Assembly: GCA_016342455.1 (NCBI GenBank)
Contig: JAEIOE010000007.1
Coordinates: 1-59,256, forward strand
Reading direction: 5' to 3'
DNA length: 59,256 nt
Origin: Mycoplasmatota bacterium
Lineage (GTDB): Bacteria; Bacillota_I; Bacilli_A; Izemoplasmatales; Hujiaoplasmataceae
Made by a program: the position numbers and the translations under genes. Numbering within the stretch: the first letter of the stretch is position 1; every line of letters starts with the position of its first letter. The notes beneath the pieces were generated by a model. The model made no database searches. It worked only from the letters and a program-made list of their open reading frames with translations, and was not told the origin of the DNA. This document shows positions 10,497 to 18,358 of the stretch, piece after piece.

Positions 10497-10526
10497 ATTA
10501 TACAATATATATCATATTAATGTCAA
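10497..10526 (-). promoter_or_regulatory. Strong rplK promoter
   Basis: Consensus -35 TTGACA (10521-10526) and consensus -10 TATAAT (10497-10502) with an 18-base spacer. It would start a leader of roughly 75 bases before rplK. Confidence 0.9.
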
Positions 10527-10554
10527 GGTTTTTTTATTGAAACCTCCATAGTTT

Positions 10555-13005
10555 TTAGATATCAAATTTGGCATTGATTTCTGATGGAGTTTTTCTCAAC
10601 AAATTGAAAATCGGTAACAAACCAAATATTAGATTAATTAAGTAGATTCCAACAATCCCTCCAACAAAGTAATGTATTGGGAAATAGAAAAATTCTATCA
10701 AATCTCCAATCATGTTTTGAATCCTACTTATTAAGAATGCCATAGCAAGATATCCGGTCAAAGACCCAAGTGTTGTAAACCAGAATATTTCTCCAAAGAA
10801 TATTTTATAGATATCTCGTTTAGTAGCTCCGATTGAGCGATATATTCCTATTTCCTTGATTCTACTTAACATACTTGATCTCATCATGAAGAAGATATAA
10901 ATTATTATCCCCACTAAGGTAACAACAATAGACTGAATTCTTTGAGAAACTCTTTCTTTTTGATCAATCAAGACAGCATTATATTGTGCTTCATATGAAT
11001 TAAATGCACTAAAATCTGCATTAAAGCTTTCTATATCTTCAATTGCTTGTTCCATATCATTAGCATAGAAATATACATTTCCTTCATCATAGTAGTAAGC
11101 ATCTAATAACGTATTTTTAGAATTGGCAACGAAAATATCATTATGCATAATAATTAGTTGTTGCTCCTCAATATAAATTGCATATGAACTTTCTTCAATA
11201 TAGTTATATTTACCCACTACTTCGTAATTAGTTCCATCGAATGAATAATCATCACCAATATCAAACATAGTATTTGATACTGGAATTAATATTTCTCCGC
11301 TGTTCTCTATTGCTCTTCCGCCAGCCTCGATTTCTATTCTATTGACCATACTATCATATGGATAGGCATTATAGTATTCTATAAAACTATATAAAGCCTC
11401 TTCCTCGACTACAATTATTGGAGACTCTGTATTTATTATCCCTACTATTTCAAAACCAATATAGAACGAATTTTGAGTAAATACTTTACAACTTAATAAT
11501 GTATCTAGATCAGTTACGCCTAAGTCACTGAATTTTTTCGATTCAATCATATTATCAGCTATCCATTTATCAATAACTATCTCTAAATTATTTTCAGGCA
11601 TTCTACCCAAAATTAAATCTTCTTCATCTACCCACTCGGTTATAACAGGGTACCCACTAAAGCCCACGTTGATATTCCCTTGATAAAGATCATAATATGA
11701 CATTCTAAGACTGCTAGCCCTTTGATAAGGAGACCATTCTAAACCATCAACATTATTTAATAAGCCATCAATTTGTGTTGCTGAAATTACCTCGTCTGAT
11801 TGAAGAGCTATTAAATTTTTAGCTGTACTTAAAAAGTCTTCATCATCTACTTTGGTTAAACTAGCAAAAGTAGCTAGTTGATATACAACTAATGCTGATA
11901 TAACAAAATAAGCTAGCAAGAACAGTTTACCAATGAACTTCCTTTTCCCAACAACCTTGCTAAATCCTTGGAAGAATGAGTCTCTAAAACGAATAAATGA
12001 TTTCTTTTCTTTTGTTGTTTCAATATATCCATATTGTTCTAAATCAAATAAATAATCCAATGCTTCTTCTGATTGTTTTGCTTTATAGTGTTCATCAAGC
12101 AAACGAATCTCTGTATCATCAGTTATAAATTTTATTTTCTTTTTGCTTTTTGTTTCTGCTTTAATATATATTGAGTCTTTAACTTCTATTACCTTAAATT
12201 CTAATGAGTCATCTTTATCTTCTTTGTAGTATCTTATTATATTGCTGTCTTTCAAAGAATCATCTAAATTCAAGTCTTTTAAATATATGTTCCTCTCATC
12301 TGTATGTTCAAATGATTTATTTCCTTCATTTTCATAATCATTTATCACTTTACCGTCAGAAATTTCTATGACTCTATCTGCGTAGAAATCAACTAAATGT
12401 CTTTCATGCGATACCAAAATCACAAGACAGGTTTGAGATATCTTTTTAATAATACTCATAATTTCAAAGGTATTATTTGCATCTAGATTCCCTGTTGGTT
12501 CATCCGCTAAGACAACCTTAGGATTTTTAGCGATAGCTCTAGCAATAGCGACTCTTTGTTGTTGTCCCCCAGATAAAGCTTTGACATTTCTTCTACGGTA
12601 ATTATACATACCTACCGCTTCTAAAACATAATTAATTCTTTCTTCTATTTTTTCTTTATCATATAATCCCGCCATGTTTAAAACTGTTTCGATATTCTCG
12701 TAAACTGTTTTATTAGAAATAAGATTATAGTTTTGGAAAATATAACCTACGTAATGGTTTCTTAAAATATCCCATTCTAAAGGTTTGTATTTTGTTAAAA
12801 CTTGACCATCAAAATCTATCTCTCCTGATGTAAAACTATCGAGACCGCCAATTACATTAAGCAATGTTGTTTTCCCACAACCAGATGGACCAGTAATAGC
12901 TACTAAGCCTTTTTCTGGAAATTTAAGACTTGTATTTGCAATTACATGTATTTGATTTGATTTTCCTTTATTAAAATACTTATTTAAACCCGTTAATCTA
13001 ATCAT
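10555..13005 (-). CDS. ABC transporter, fused ATPase and FtsX/MacB-type permease (first)
   Basis: An 816-residue ATP-binding/permease fusion. The ATPase occupies about residues 1-225: Walker A GPSGCGKT (39-46), signature LSGGQQQR, Walker B VVLADEPTGNLD and the H-loop VSHER. A charged linker follows, then a membrane helix near 360, a large acidic extracytoplasmic region and three C-terminal helices with the FtsX-type segment IKEIGIYRSIGATKRDIYK. This topology is that of MacB/LolD-like mechanotransmission systems exporting peptides, lipids or drugs, or acting as sensors. It is the second gene of a pair, five bases after its partner, and the two probably form a heterodimer. Substrate unknown. 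The pair interrupts the usual nusG-rplK adjacency. Confidence 0.88.
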   Translation of the reverse strand: MIRLTGLNKYFNKGKSNQIHVIANTSLKFPEKGLVAITGPSGCGKTTLLNVIGGLDSFTSGEIDFDGQVLTKYKPLEWDILRNHYVGYIFQNYNLISNKTVYENIETVLNMAGLYDKEKIEERINYVLEAVGMYNYRRRNVKALSGGQQQRVAIARAIAKNPKVVLADEPTGNLDANNTFEIMSIIKKISQTCLVILVSHERHLVDFYADRVIEISDGKVINDYENEGNKSFEHTDERNIYLKDLNLDDSLKDSNIIRYYKEDKDDSLEFKVIEVKDSIYIKAETKSKKKIKFITDDTEIRLLDEHYKAKQSEEALDYLFDLEQYGYIETTKEKKSFIRFRDSFFQGFSKVVGKRKFIGKLFLLAYFVISALVVYQLATFASLTKVDDEDFLSTAKNLIALQSDEVISATQIDGLLNNVDGLEWSPYQRASSLRMSYYDLYQGNINVGFSGYPVITEWVDEEDLILGRMPENNLEIVIDKWIADNMIESKKFSDLGVTDLDTLLSCKVFTQNSFYIGFEIVGIINTESPIIVVEEEALYSFIEYYNAYPYDSMVNRIEIEAGGRAIENSGEILIPVSNTMFDIGDDYSFDGTNYEVVGKYNYIEESSYAIYIEEQQLIIMHNDIFVANSKNTLLDAYYYDEGNVYFYANDMEQAIEDIESFNADFSAFNSYEAQYNAVLIDQKERVSQRIQSIVVTLVGIIIYIFFMMRSSMLSRIKEIGIYRSIGATKRDIYKIFFGEIFWFTTLGSLTGYLAMAFLISRIQNMIGDLIEFFYFPIHYFVGGIVGIYLINLIFGLLPIFNLLRKTPSEINAKFDI

Positions 13006-13010
13006 TCAAA

Positions 13011-15251
13011 TCACCCCAAATCACTTTTCAATGTCGACTGAACTGTTTGTTTGAAAATACGATTACAGTATCTTCTAGAAATAATCACCGACATAACAAA
13101 CAACAGAATTAAGTAGACTACATAATTCCAAAAATTAAATACTTTTATAGCATATAAAAATGTATCCTGTACCAGATCCAACGGCACGCTAATACTTACA
13201 ATCAAGAAAATTAAGTAAGCTCCTAATACAATATAAAAGTTTTCGAAATATATAAACCTTTTAATTACGCTTTTATTCGCACCTATTGTTCTAAAAATAG
13301 CGTAATCAGGTAATTTAGTATTAATAATAGCCCTGAATATTACATAAGTAATTAGTGTAGAACCCAACAAAACAACTATGTTTAATACAATTAAACCAAT
13401 GTTTTGAATTAATATAATGATAGCGTCAAAATCTTGAGCCGCTACATTGTCAAAGGGATAAACCACATGATATTTATAATTTAGCGGACTAACTGTTATT
13501 TTTTGAATGTTCTTCACTAATTGCGGAACACCTATTTCACTTTCTGTTAAAATTGAAACTTGATATACTTCATTGTACATTATTCGATCATAGGTAGCTT
13601 GGTTTAACTTATAATCGGAATAATTAGTGATTGTATCATCCATAACTAGATTAATTCCTACTAATTCTGTAGTTTTATAATAATCTACTATCGTTAAATC
13701 TCCAGGATAATAACATAAATCTAATTCACATTGCCCATAATATTTGAAAGCAGCAGTTCTTATCTCGTTATCAGGAATCGTATTGTCTATGATAAAGAAT
13801 CCATTCACAAAATCGATAGTCAACGGCATATCGTCATCATAAGAACTAATTCCTGAAAAAGTCGCAGAAACGACATTACTTAAGTAATATGAATCTTTAA
13901 GCGCAGAAAAATTTTCATCTGTTCCAAAGAAATATGAATCAAAATAAGAATAAGCGGCATTAGGCATATTGTCTTTATTTACAATCCCAACAATCTTATA
14001 TGCTAAGTCTGGTGACCCATAATAATCTTGAATGGTAGAATAATTCACATCTAAATATTCATCAAAATCAGATAATTCTGAGGTTTGTAAAGCAATCACT
14101 ATTTCAGAATCATTTGCTGGTAATCTACCATATTCCAAATCATCTTCCTCTATCATTGCTAATGGTAAGAATACGCCATCAGTATAAGTATAGTGACTAC
14201 CCGATGTAGAAACCAATACAATTGTTCGGTCAAGTACGTAATCAAATGTTACAATTTCTTTTACTATGCTAAATTCATCTAATTCATCTAAATCATCTTG
14301 TGTGAAAACTGAATTGTCGTCTTTTCTAATAACAACTCTGTTTGGGCTCGCATTCGTAAACACCTGATTGAGTGAAAAAGAAGACTCTGTTGAAACCAAT
14401 TGATAAGCTCCATACGTTAATGCTACAAAGAAACTAAAGAACGTAAAAATAACTAACATTAGTAATGATTTTTTTGGCACGGCCATTAAATTTCTAAATG
14501 CTATTTTTAAGTAATCTCTAAATTGTATCTTATGTTCACTCGTGTCTATCGTAGGCAAATCTTTTTTGTCTGTCTTTTTAACTTCCATATCTTCAACAAT
14601 TTCACCATCAAAAACACGTATTTTTCTAGTAGCGTAATCTTTTACCTGAGAAAAATCATGAGTAACGATAATTACTAATTTTTCTTTTGATATATCATGA
14701 AGTAATTCTATAATTTGTTTTGCAGATTTTGAATCTAAATTTCCTGTTGGTTCATCAGCAGCAATAATTGGGCAATCCTTTGCTAAAGCTCTCGCAATTA
14801 CCACTCTTTGCTTTTGTCCTCCAGATAATTTTGTTGCTTTATGATGCATATGATCTTCAAGCCCAACTTTTTTTATAATTTCTTGCGCTCTTTGTCTTAC
14901 TTTCTCTTTTGGATAACTAGAAAGAATAAGTGGGGCTTCCACATTTTGTAATACAGTATAAGAGTCAATAAGGTTATAACTTTGAAAAACAAAGGCAACA
15001 TAACTTTTTCGATAATCCTCCATATCAGAGACAGAATAGTAAGAAGTTTCTTTCCCGTTTATATACATTTCTCCGTCTTCGTATGAATCTATTCCAGATA
15101 TTACATTTAATAATGTCGTTTTACCAGAACCTGATTCACCAACAATGGCAACAAATTCATTACTATGTAATTCTAGATTAACTTTTCTTAAACCTAAAGC
15201 AATAACATTGTTCGTGCTATAGTATTTAGAAACATTCACTAATTTAATCAT
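13011..15251 (-). CDS. ABC transporter, fused ATPase and FtsX/MacB-type permease (second)
   Basis: A 746-residue fusion of the same plan: Walker A GESGSGKT (38-45), LSGGQKQR, IIAADEPTGNLD, VTHDFS, then a membrane helix near 265, a large extracytoplasmic domain rich in Asp and Tyr, and three C-terminal helices with the FtsX-like segment YAIFRTIGANKSVIKRF. It is the first gene of the pair and starts at ATG behind AAAGGAATACATC. Its promoter is flanked by a direct repeat spaced 11 bp, typical of OmpR-family response-regulator sites, which suggests stress or antimicrobial-peptide responsiveness; no two-component genes are in this window. Confidence 0.88.
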   Translation of the reverse strand: MIKLVNVSKYYSTNNVIALGLRKVNLELHSNEFVAIVGESGSGKTTLLNVISGIDSYEDGEMYINGKETSYYSVSDMEDYRKSYVAFVFQSYNLIDSYTVLQNVEAPLILSSYPKEKVRQRAQEIIKKVGLEDHMHHKATKLSGGQKQRVVIARALAKDCPIIAADEPTGNLDSKSAKQIIELLHDISKEKLVIIVTHDFSQVKDYATRKIRVFDGEIVEDMEVKKTDKKDLPTIDTSEHKIQFRDYLKIAFRNLMAVPKKSLLMLVIFTFFSFFVALTYGAYQLVSTESSFSLNQVFTNASPNRVVIRKDDNSVFTQDDLDELDEFSIVKEIVTFDYVLDRTIVLVSTSGSHYTYTDGVFLPLAMIEEDDLEYGRLPANDSEIVIALQTSELSDFDEYLDVNYSTIQDYYGSPDLAYKIVGIVNKDNMPNAAYSYFDSYFFGTDENFSALKDSYYLSNVVSATFSGISSYDDDMPLTIDFVNGFFIIDNTIPDNEIRTAAFKYYGQCELDLCYYPGDLTIVDYYKTTELVGINLVMDDTITNYSDYKLNQATYDRIMYNEVYQVSILTESEIGVPQLVKNIQKITVSPLNYKYHVVYPFDNVAAQDFDAIIILIQNIGLIVLNIVVLLGSTLITYVIFRAIINTKLPDYAIFRTIGANKSVIKRFIYFENFYIVLGAYLIFLIVSISVPLDLVQDTFLYAIKVFNFWNYVVYLILLFVMSVIISRRYCNRIFKQTVQSTLKSDLG

Positions 15252-15286
15252 GATGTATTCCTTTCTTTAGTTTCTTTATTAAACTA

Positions 15287-15313
15287 ATTATATCATATAT
15301 CTTAAAACTTCAA
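15287..15313 (-). promoter_or_regulatory. Promoter of the ABC transporter pair
   Basis: -10 TATAAT (15287-15292) and -35 TTGAAG (15308-15313) with a short 15-base spacer, consistent with a promoter that depends on an activator. Confidence 0.55.
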
Positions 15314-15335
15314 TGTGACAACCATGCGACAATTT
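15314..15335 (-). promoter_or_regulatory. 11-bp-spaced direct repeat abutting the -35
   Basis: On the plus strand TGTGACAA and TGCGACAA recur exactly 11 bases apart (7 of 8 identical), immediately upstream of the -35 of the transporter operon. Tandem half-sites one helical turn apart are the usual target of OmpR/PhoB-type regulators. Confidence 0.5.
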
Positions 15336-15342
15336 TAAAAAT

Positions 15343-15374
15343 TAAAAAAAAAAGCTAGATTAGAAATCTAGCTT
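15343..15374 (-). terminator. Intrinsic terminator after nusG
   Basis: Minus-strand stem AAGCTAGAT / ATCTAGCTT followed by ten T. The 5' arm begins within the nusG stop codon, so stop and terminator overlap. It separates the nusG operon from the ABC transporter genes. Confidence 0.92.
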
Positions 15375-15915
15375 AAATAACTTCTACTTCTGTAAAGTCT
15401 AATTCCATAGCTGTTTGTCTACCAAACATCTCAATTAGAACATGAACTTTACCTCTTTCTTCATCAATGCTTTCAACCGTTACAACTTGACCTTCTAATG
15501 TACCAGCAGCAACTTTAACTTTTTGCCCAGGTTGAACATTAAGTCTTTGAACAGCCAACATTCCGCATTTCTTAAGAATAGGATTGATTTCGTCAGGTTT
15601 TAATGGAATAGGTTTTGTACCTCCACCACTTGATCCTAAGAAACCAGTAACTCCAGGCGTGTTTCTAACCACAAACCAAGAATCGTCTGTTACAACCATT
15701 TCGATAAATACATATCCGGGGAAAATTTTAACCATTTTCTCTTTCAAAGTGCCATCGGCTTTTTTTTCAATTTTAAGTTCTTCTGGTATCATAACTTGGA
15801 AAATTAAATTTTCCATGTTCATAGTTTCAATTCTTCTTTCAAGATTAACTTTTACTGAATTTTCAAATCCTGAATAAGTTTGAACTATATACCATAATCT
15901 TTTAGATGTCTCCAT
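15373..15915 (-). CDS. nusG: Transcription termination/antitermination factor NusG
   Basis: Transcription elongation factor that binds RNA polymerase and couples it to translation or pausing; 180 residues, normal length. N-terminal NGN domain (WYIVQTYSGFENSVKVNL, FPGYVFIEM, VRNTPGVTGFLG) and C-terminal KOW domain (PGQKVKVAAGTLEGQVVTVES) are intact. Start ATG with GAAGAGAG upstream. It follows secE by 17 bases and is the last gene of the cysS operon. Confidence 0.98.
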   Translation of the reverse strand: METSKRLWYIVQTYSGFENSVKVNLERRIETMNMENLIFQVMIPEELKIEKKADGTLKEKMVKIFPGYVFIEMVVTDDSWFVVRNTPGVTGFLGSSGGGTKPIPLKPDEINPILKKCGMLAVQRLNVQPGQKVKVAAGTLEGQVVTVESIDEERGKVHVLIEMFGRQTAMELDFTEVEVI

Positions 15916-15932
15916 TTTACTCTCTTCTTTTT

Positions 15933-16421
15933 TTATAGACTATAAAGCCATTTAAATATTGGGTCTAGTGCGAAACTATACAAAACAAATATTAATGATA
16001 AGAAAATCAAGAAAGCAAATACTCTTAATGAATTCGTCGCTAAGATTCTTGAAGTTGGCCATGATACTTTTTTAAGTTCGGAAATACTAGGTCGAACATA
16101 CGGTATTAGTAAATATACTAAAACTAAAGCACCAATTAATATTAGAAATACTCCTGTAAATATTCTTCTTAAAGTTGTTAAGAAGAAGAAATCGATAAAT
16201 CCTCTGCCTGAGTTACCTAAAACTGCAGCTAAATCAACTGTCCCAAATTTTCCCATAACAATATATACACCATATAAAATTAATACTGGTGATAAAATTG
16301 CAAGTACCCAATTTTCAAATGCGTATTCTTTCTTAAGAATAGACATCACTCTTGAGTTATCTTGTTCTGTATTTTTAACTTTTGAAGGTTTGTTGTTTTT
16401 AACTTTTGTATCTTTTGCCAT
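15933..16421 (-). CDS. secE: Preprotein translocase subunit SecE, three-helix form
   Basis: Small subunit of the SecYEG channel. The conserved cytoplasmic motif ELKKVSWPTSRILATNSLRV (about residues 115-134) and the essential final membrane helix (about 133-152) identify it. At 162 residues it is much longer than the roughly 60-residue single-helix SecE of most Firmicutes: two additional predicted helices (about 38-57 and 87-107) precede the core, as in E. coli SecE, after a charged 25-residue N-terminus. ATG start with AGGAGGCAACC. Adjacent to rpmG and nusG as expected. Confidence 0.93.
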   Translation of the reverse strand: MAKDTKVKNNKPSKVKNTEQDNSRVMSILKKEYAFENWVLAILSPVLILYGVYIVMGKFGTVDLAAVLGNSGRGFIDFFFLTTLRRIFTGVFLILIGALVLVYLLIPYVRPSISELKKVSWPTSRILATNSLRVFAFLIFLSLIFVLYSFALDPIFKWLYSL

Positions 16422-16430
16422 GGTTGCCTC

Positions 16431-16574
16431 CTATTTACCCTCTTTATGAATGGTATGCTTTTTGCATTTTTTACAATATTTTTTCACTTCGAAACGAGTG
16501 GAATTATCAGTCTTTTTTACATTATAATTTCTTGATAAGCACTCTTGACATATCAATATTACTTTATTTTTCAT
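16431..16574 (-). CDS. rpmG: 50S ribosomal protein L33, zinc-binding form
   Basis: A 47-residue L33 beginning MKNKVILICQEC. Two CxxC pairs (ICQEC and YCKKC) show the zinc-binding form. The frame is open 63 bases further upstream, but the family start is the ATG chosen, just after GTGAGTTGATATAT; the upstream part is not L33-like and overlaps the sigma-factor stop. Position between the sigma gene and secE is conserved in Firmicutes. Confidence 0.93.
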   Translation of the reverse strand: MKNKVILICQECLSRNYNVKKTDNSTRFEVKKYCKKCKKHTIHKEGK

Positions 16575-16636
16575 ATATATCAACTCACTTGCTTTATTAA
16601 ATGTATCAAAAAAACGATTAAAAGTCAAGAAAATCA

Positions 16637-17176
16637 TTACATTAAATGCATTTTTAACTTATTTTTAATTCTATCAAGTGCATTGTATATTTTCTTTTCT
16701 GAACAATTTAGTTTTTTCGCCGTTTCTCTAACAGTCTTTTTGTTAATTATTTTTGTATTGAATACTGTTTTTTCAAAGTCTGATAATTTGGTTAAAGCTT
16801 CCAAAATTTCATTTTCAGTAAAATATATTCTTCTGTCTTCTAAAATTGTAAAATCGCACAATACAGGTAATTTTTCCGATAAAAATTGACCATAACGATT
16901 TACTTTCTTCTTTAGCGTAATTAGCTTATGAGTTAAATTGAGTTCAAAATATCTCATGAAGCTTTTGTCATAGGATTCATCAAAACTATAGATTGATTTA
17001 TAGAGAATCATCAAAGATTCCTGAAATACGTCATCAAAATCCTTTATAAGATTGAATTTTTTTATATTTTTCGCAATAAAGAATTTATACTTGTCCACCA
17101 TGAATTCAAAGGCATCTTCATTTCCCCTCTTAATCATGCTGACAATTTCAAAATCATTGTAATTGCGAAAAACCAT
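16637..17176 (-). CDS. Sigma-70 family RNA polymerase sigma factor, SigH-like
   Basis: An alternative sigma factor of 179 residues. Region 2 (about 10-75) contains FDDVFQESLMILYKSIYSFDES, the -10 recognition and core-binding helix pattern; region 4 (about 120-178) ends in a helix-turn-helix, TVRETAKKLNCSEKKIYNA. The position between rlmB and rpmG-secE-nusG is that of sigH in B. subtilis, which supports orthology, although the protein is shorter and diverged. The promoters it reads cannot be told from this window. It starts one base after the rlmB stop region, so the genes are translationally close. Confidence 0.85.
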   Translation of the reverse strand: MVFRNYNDFEIVSMIKRGNEDAFEFMVDKYKFFIAKNIKKFNLIKDFDDVFQESLMILYKSIYSFDESYDKSFMRYFELNLTHKLITLKKKVNRYGQFLSEKLPVLCDFTILEDRRIYFTENEILEALTKLSDFEKTVFNTKIINKKTVRETAKKLNCSEKKIYNALDRIKNKLKMHLM

Positions 17177-17177
17177 G

Positions 17178-17891
17178 TTAGCTTTTCTTTCTTAAAATGT
17201 CAAAGATTAGGATCCCTGCACTCACCGAAGCATTTAAGCTATTTATCTTGCCGGCCATATCTATTTTAACATTATAATCCACATTATCTTTTATTATTTT
17301 TGATACCCCTTTTCCTTCGCTCCCCATTACCAATAACAGTGGAACTGTAATATCAATGTCTTGATAACTCTTATCTGCGTTTAAATCAGTCCCAATTGCC
17401 CAGAAACCAATTTTTTTAAGTTTGTCTATACTATTCCTTAGATTTGTTACTTCGACGATTTTAACGTATTCTATGGCCCCTGACGAAACCTTAGCTACCG
17501 TACCTGTTATCTTAACTGAACGTTTATTCGGAATAATAACTCCAGCTACTCCTCCCGCTTCTGCAGATCGAATAATCGCCCCAAAATTATGGGGGTCTGT
17601 AATTCCATCAAGCATTAATACAAGTGGATTCGTCTTAATATCAATAGAAGCAATAAACTCATCTAAATCTAGAGTTTTATAATCTTCAACTTCTAAGACA
17701 ATTCCTTGATGATTACCAAGAAAGTCTTTTTTAAAATTATGTTTGTTTAAATAATTAATATTGATATTTTTTTCTTTTAGAATTTTAATAATATCCTGAT
17801 TTGTATCTTCCATAACAAAAGCATTAAATACTTTTTTATCAGTACTTAAAATTTCAATTGCTGGGTTTTTTCCATATATTCTAACACTCAT
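17178..17891 (-). CDS. rlmB: 23S rRNA 2'-O-ribose methyltransferase RlmB (SpoU/TrmH family)
   Basis: A 237-residue SPOUT methyltransferase. Motif 1 GITDPHNFGAIIRSAEAGG, motif 2 VMGSEGKGVS and motif 3 INSLNASVSAGILIFDI form the knotted SAM site; the N-terminal domain is the substrate-binding part (MSVRIYGKNPAIEIL). I start at the ATG giving MSVRIYG; the upstream GTG of the open frame is part of the Shine-Dalgarno sequence AGGTGGTGAT. E. coli RlmB methylates G2251 of 23S rRNA; the target here is inferred from the family and from the conserved cysS-mrnC-rlmB context. Confidence 0.9.
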   Translation of the reverse strand: MSVRIYGKNPAIEILSTDKKVFNAFVMEDTNQDIIKILKEKNININYLNKHNFKKDFLGNHQGIVLEVEDYKTLDLDEFIASIDIKTNPLVLMLDGITDPHNFGAIIRSAEAGGVAGVIIPNKRSVKITGTVAKVSSGAIEYVKIVEVTNLRNSIDKLKKIGFWAIGTDLNADKSYQDIDITVPLLLVMGSEGKGVSKIIKDNVDYNVKIDMAGKINSLNASVSAGILIFDILRKKS

Positions 17892-17960
17892 ATTTATCAC
17901 CACCTATATTCTACCATATTTCTCTTTTTTTCTCTTTGAAAAATATGTATTCAAAGAAAT

Positions 17961-17992
17961 GAATAATCCCAATATATCAGTTGGGATTATTC
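17961..17992 (-). terminator. Long hairpin at the end of mrnC
   Basis: A perfect 12-bp stem, GAATAATCCCAA / TTGGGATTATTC, that includes the mrnC stop codon. On the minus strand it is followed by ATTTCTTTG and not a clean T run, so it is either a weak terminator reducing flow into rlmB or a stabilising 3' structure. Confidence 0.55.
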
Positions 17993-18358
17993 AAGGATTT
18001 TTTTCACTTCGTCCATTATTTTGTTTATTCTTTCGAGGTCATTATTTAAGAAATGATACCCGATGACCGCCTCAAATCCTGTAGATGTATTATACGTTGC
18101 TATATCTGTGTTTTTAGGTTTGTGGCTAGCATTTTGATTCCTACCTCTTTTAAAAATTAATAATTCATCCTCTGTATAAACTTCTTCAATAAGAACTCTT
18201 GCTGCTTTTGCTTGATTTACTGAACTAGTGTATTTAATAGCAGCCTCATGTAAGTTTTTAACTTTTGTGATTTTCTTATCAATTAAATGTTTTCTTACTA
18301 AAAGTTCATAATATGCATCACCTATATATGCTAAGGTTAGACCGTTTTGTTGGATCAT
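17987..18358 (-). CDS. mrnC: Mini-ribonuclease III
   Basis: A 123-residue RNase III-like nuclease without a double-stranded RNA-binding domain, known in B. subtilis to mature 23S rRNA ends. The catalytic signature GDAYYELLVRKHL lies near residues 13-25, with NASHKPKNTDIATYNTSTGFEAVIGY later. Its ATG overlaps the cysS TGA stop as ATGA, indicating translational coupling, and cysS-mrnC-rlmB is the standard Firmicutes order. Confidence 0.93.
   Translation of the reverse strand: MIQQNGLTLAYIGDAYYELLVRKHLIDKKITKVKNLHEAAIKYTSSVNQAKAARVLIEEVYTEDELLIFKRGRNQNASHKPKNTDIATYNTSTGFEAVIGYHFLNNDLERINKIMDEVKKILE

Noticed and set aside
10527-10551. Terminator after the ABC pair (AGGTTT ... AAACCT)
   Set aside because: The stem is only six bases and has no T run after it on the minus strand; it also overlaps the rplK promoter.
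10555-15251. A recently acquired mobile element at the ABC transporter pair
   Set aside because: No terminal repeats, integrase or transposase are present, and base composition is similar to neighbours.
16575-16637. A 21-residue N-terminal extension of L33
   Set aside because: The family starts at MKNKV; the additional part is not L33-like and overlaps the sigma-factor gene end.
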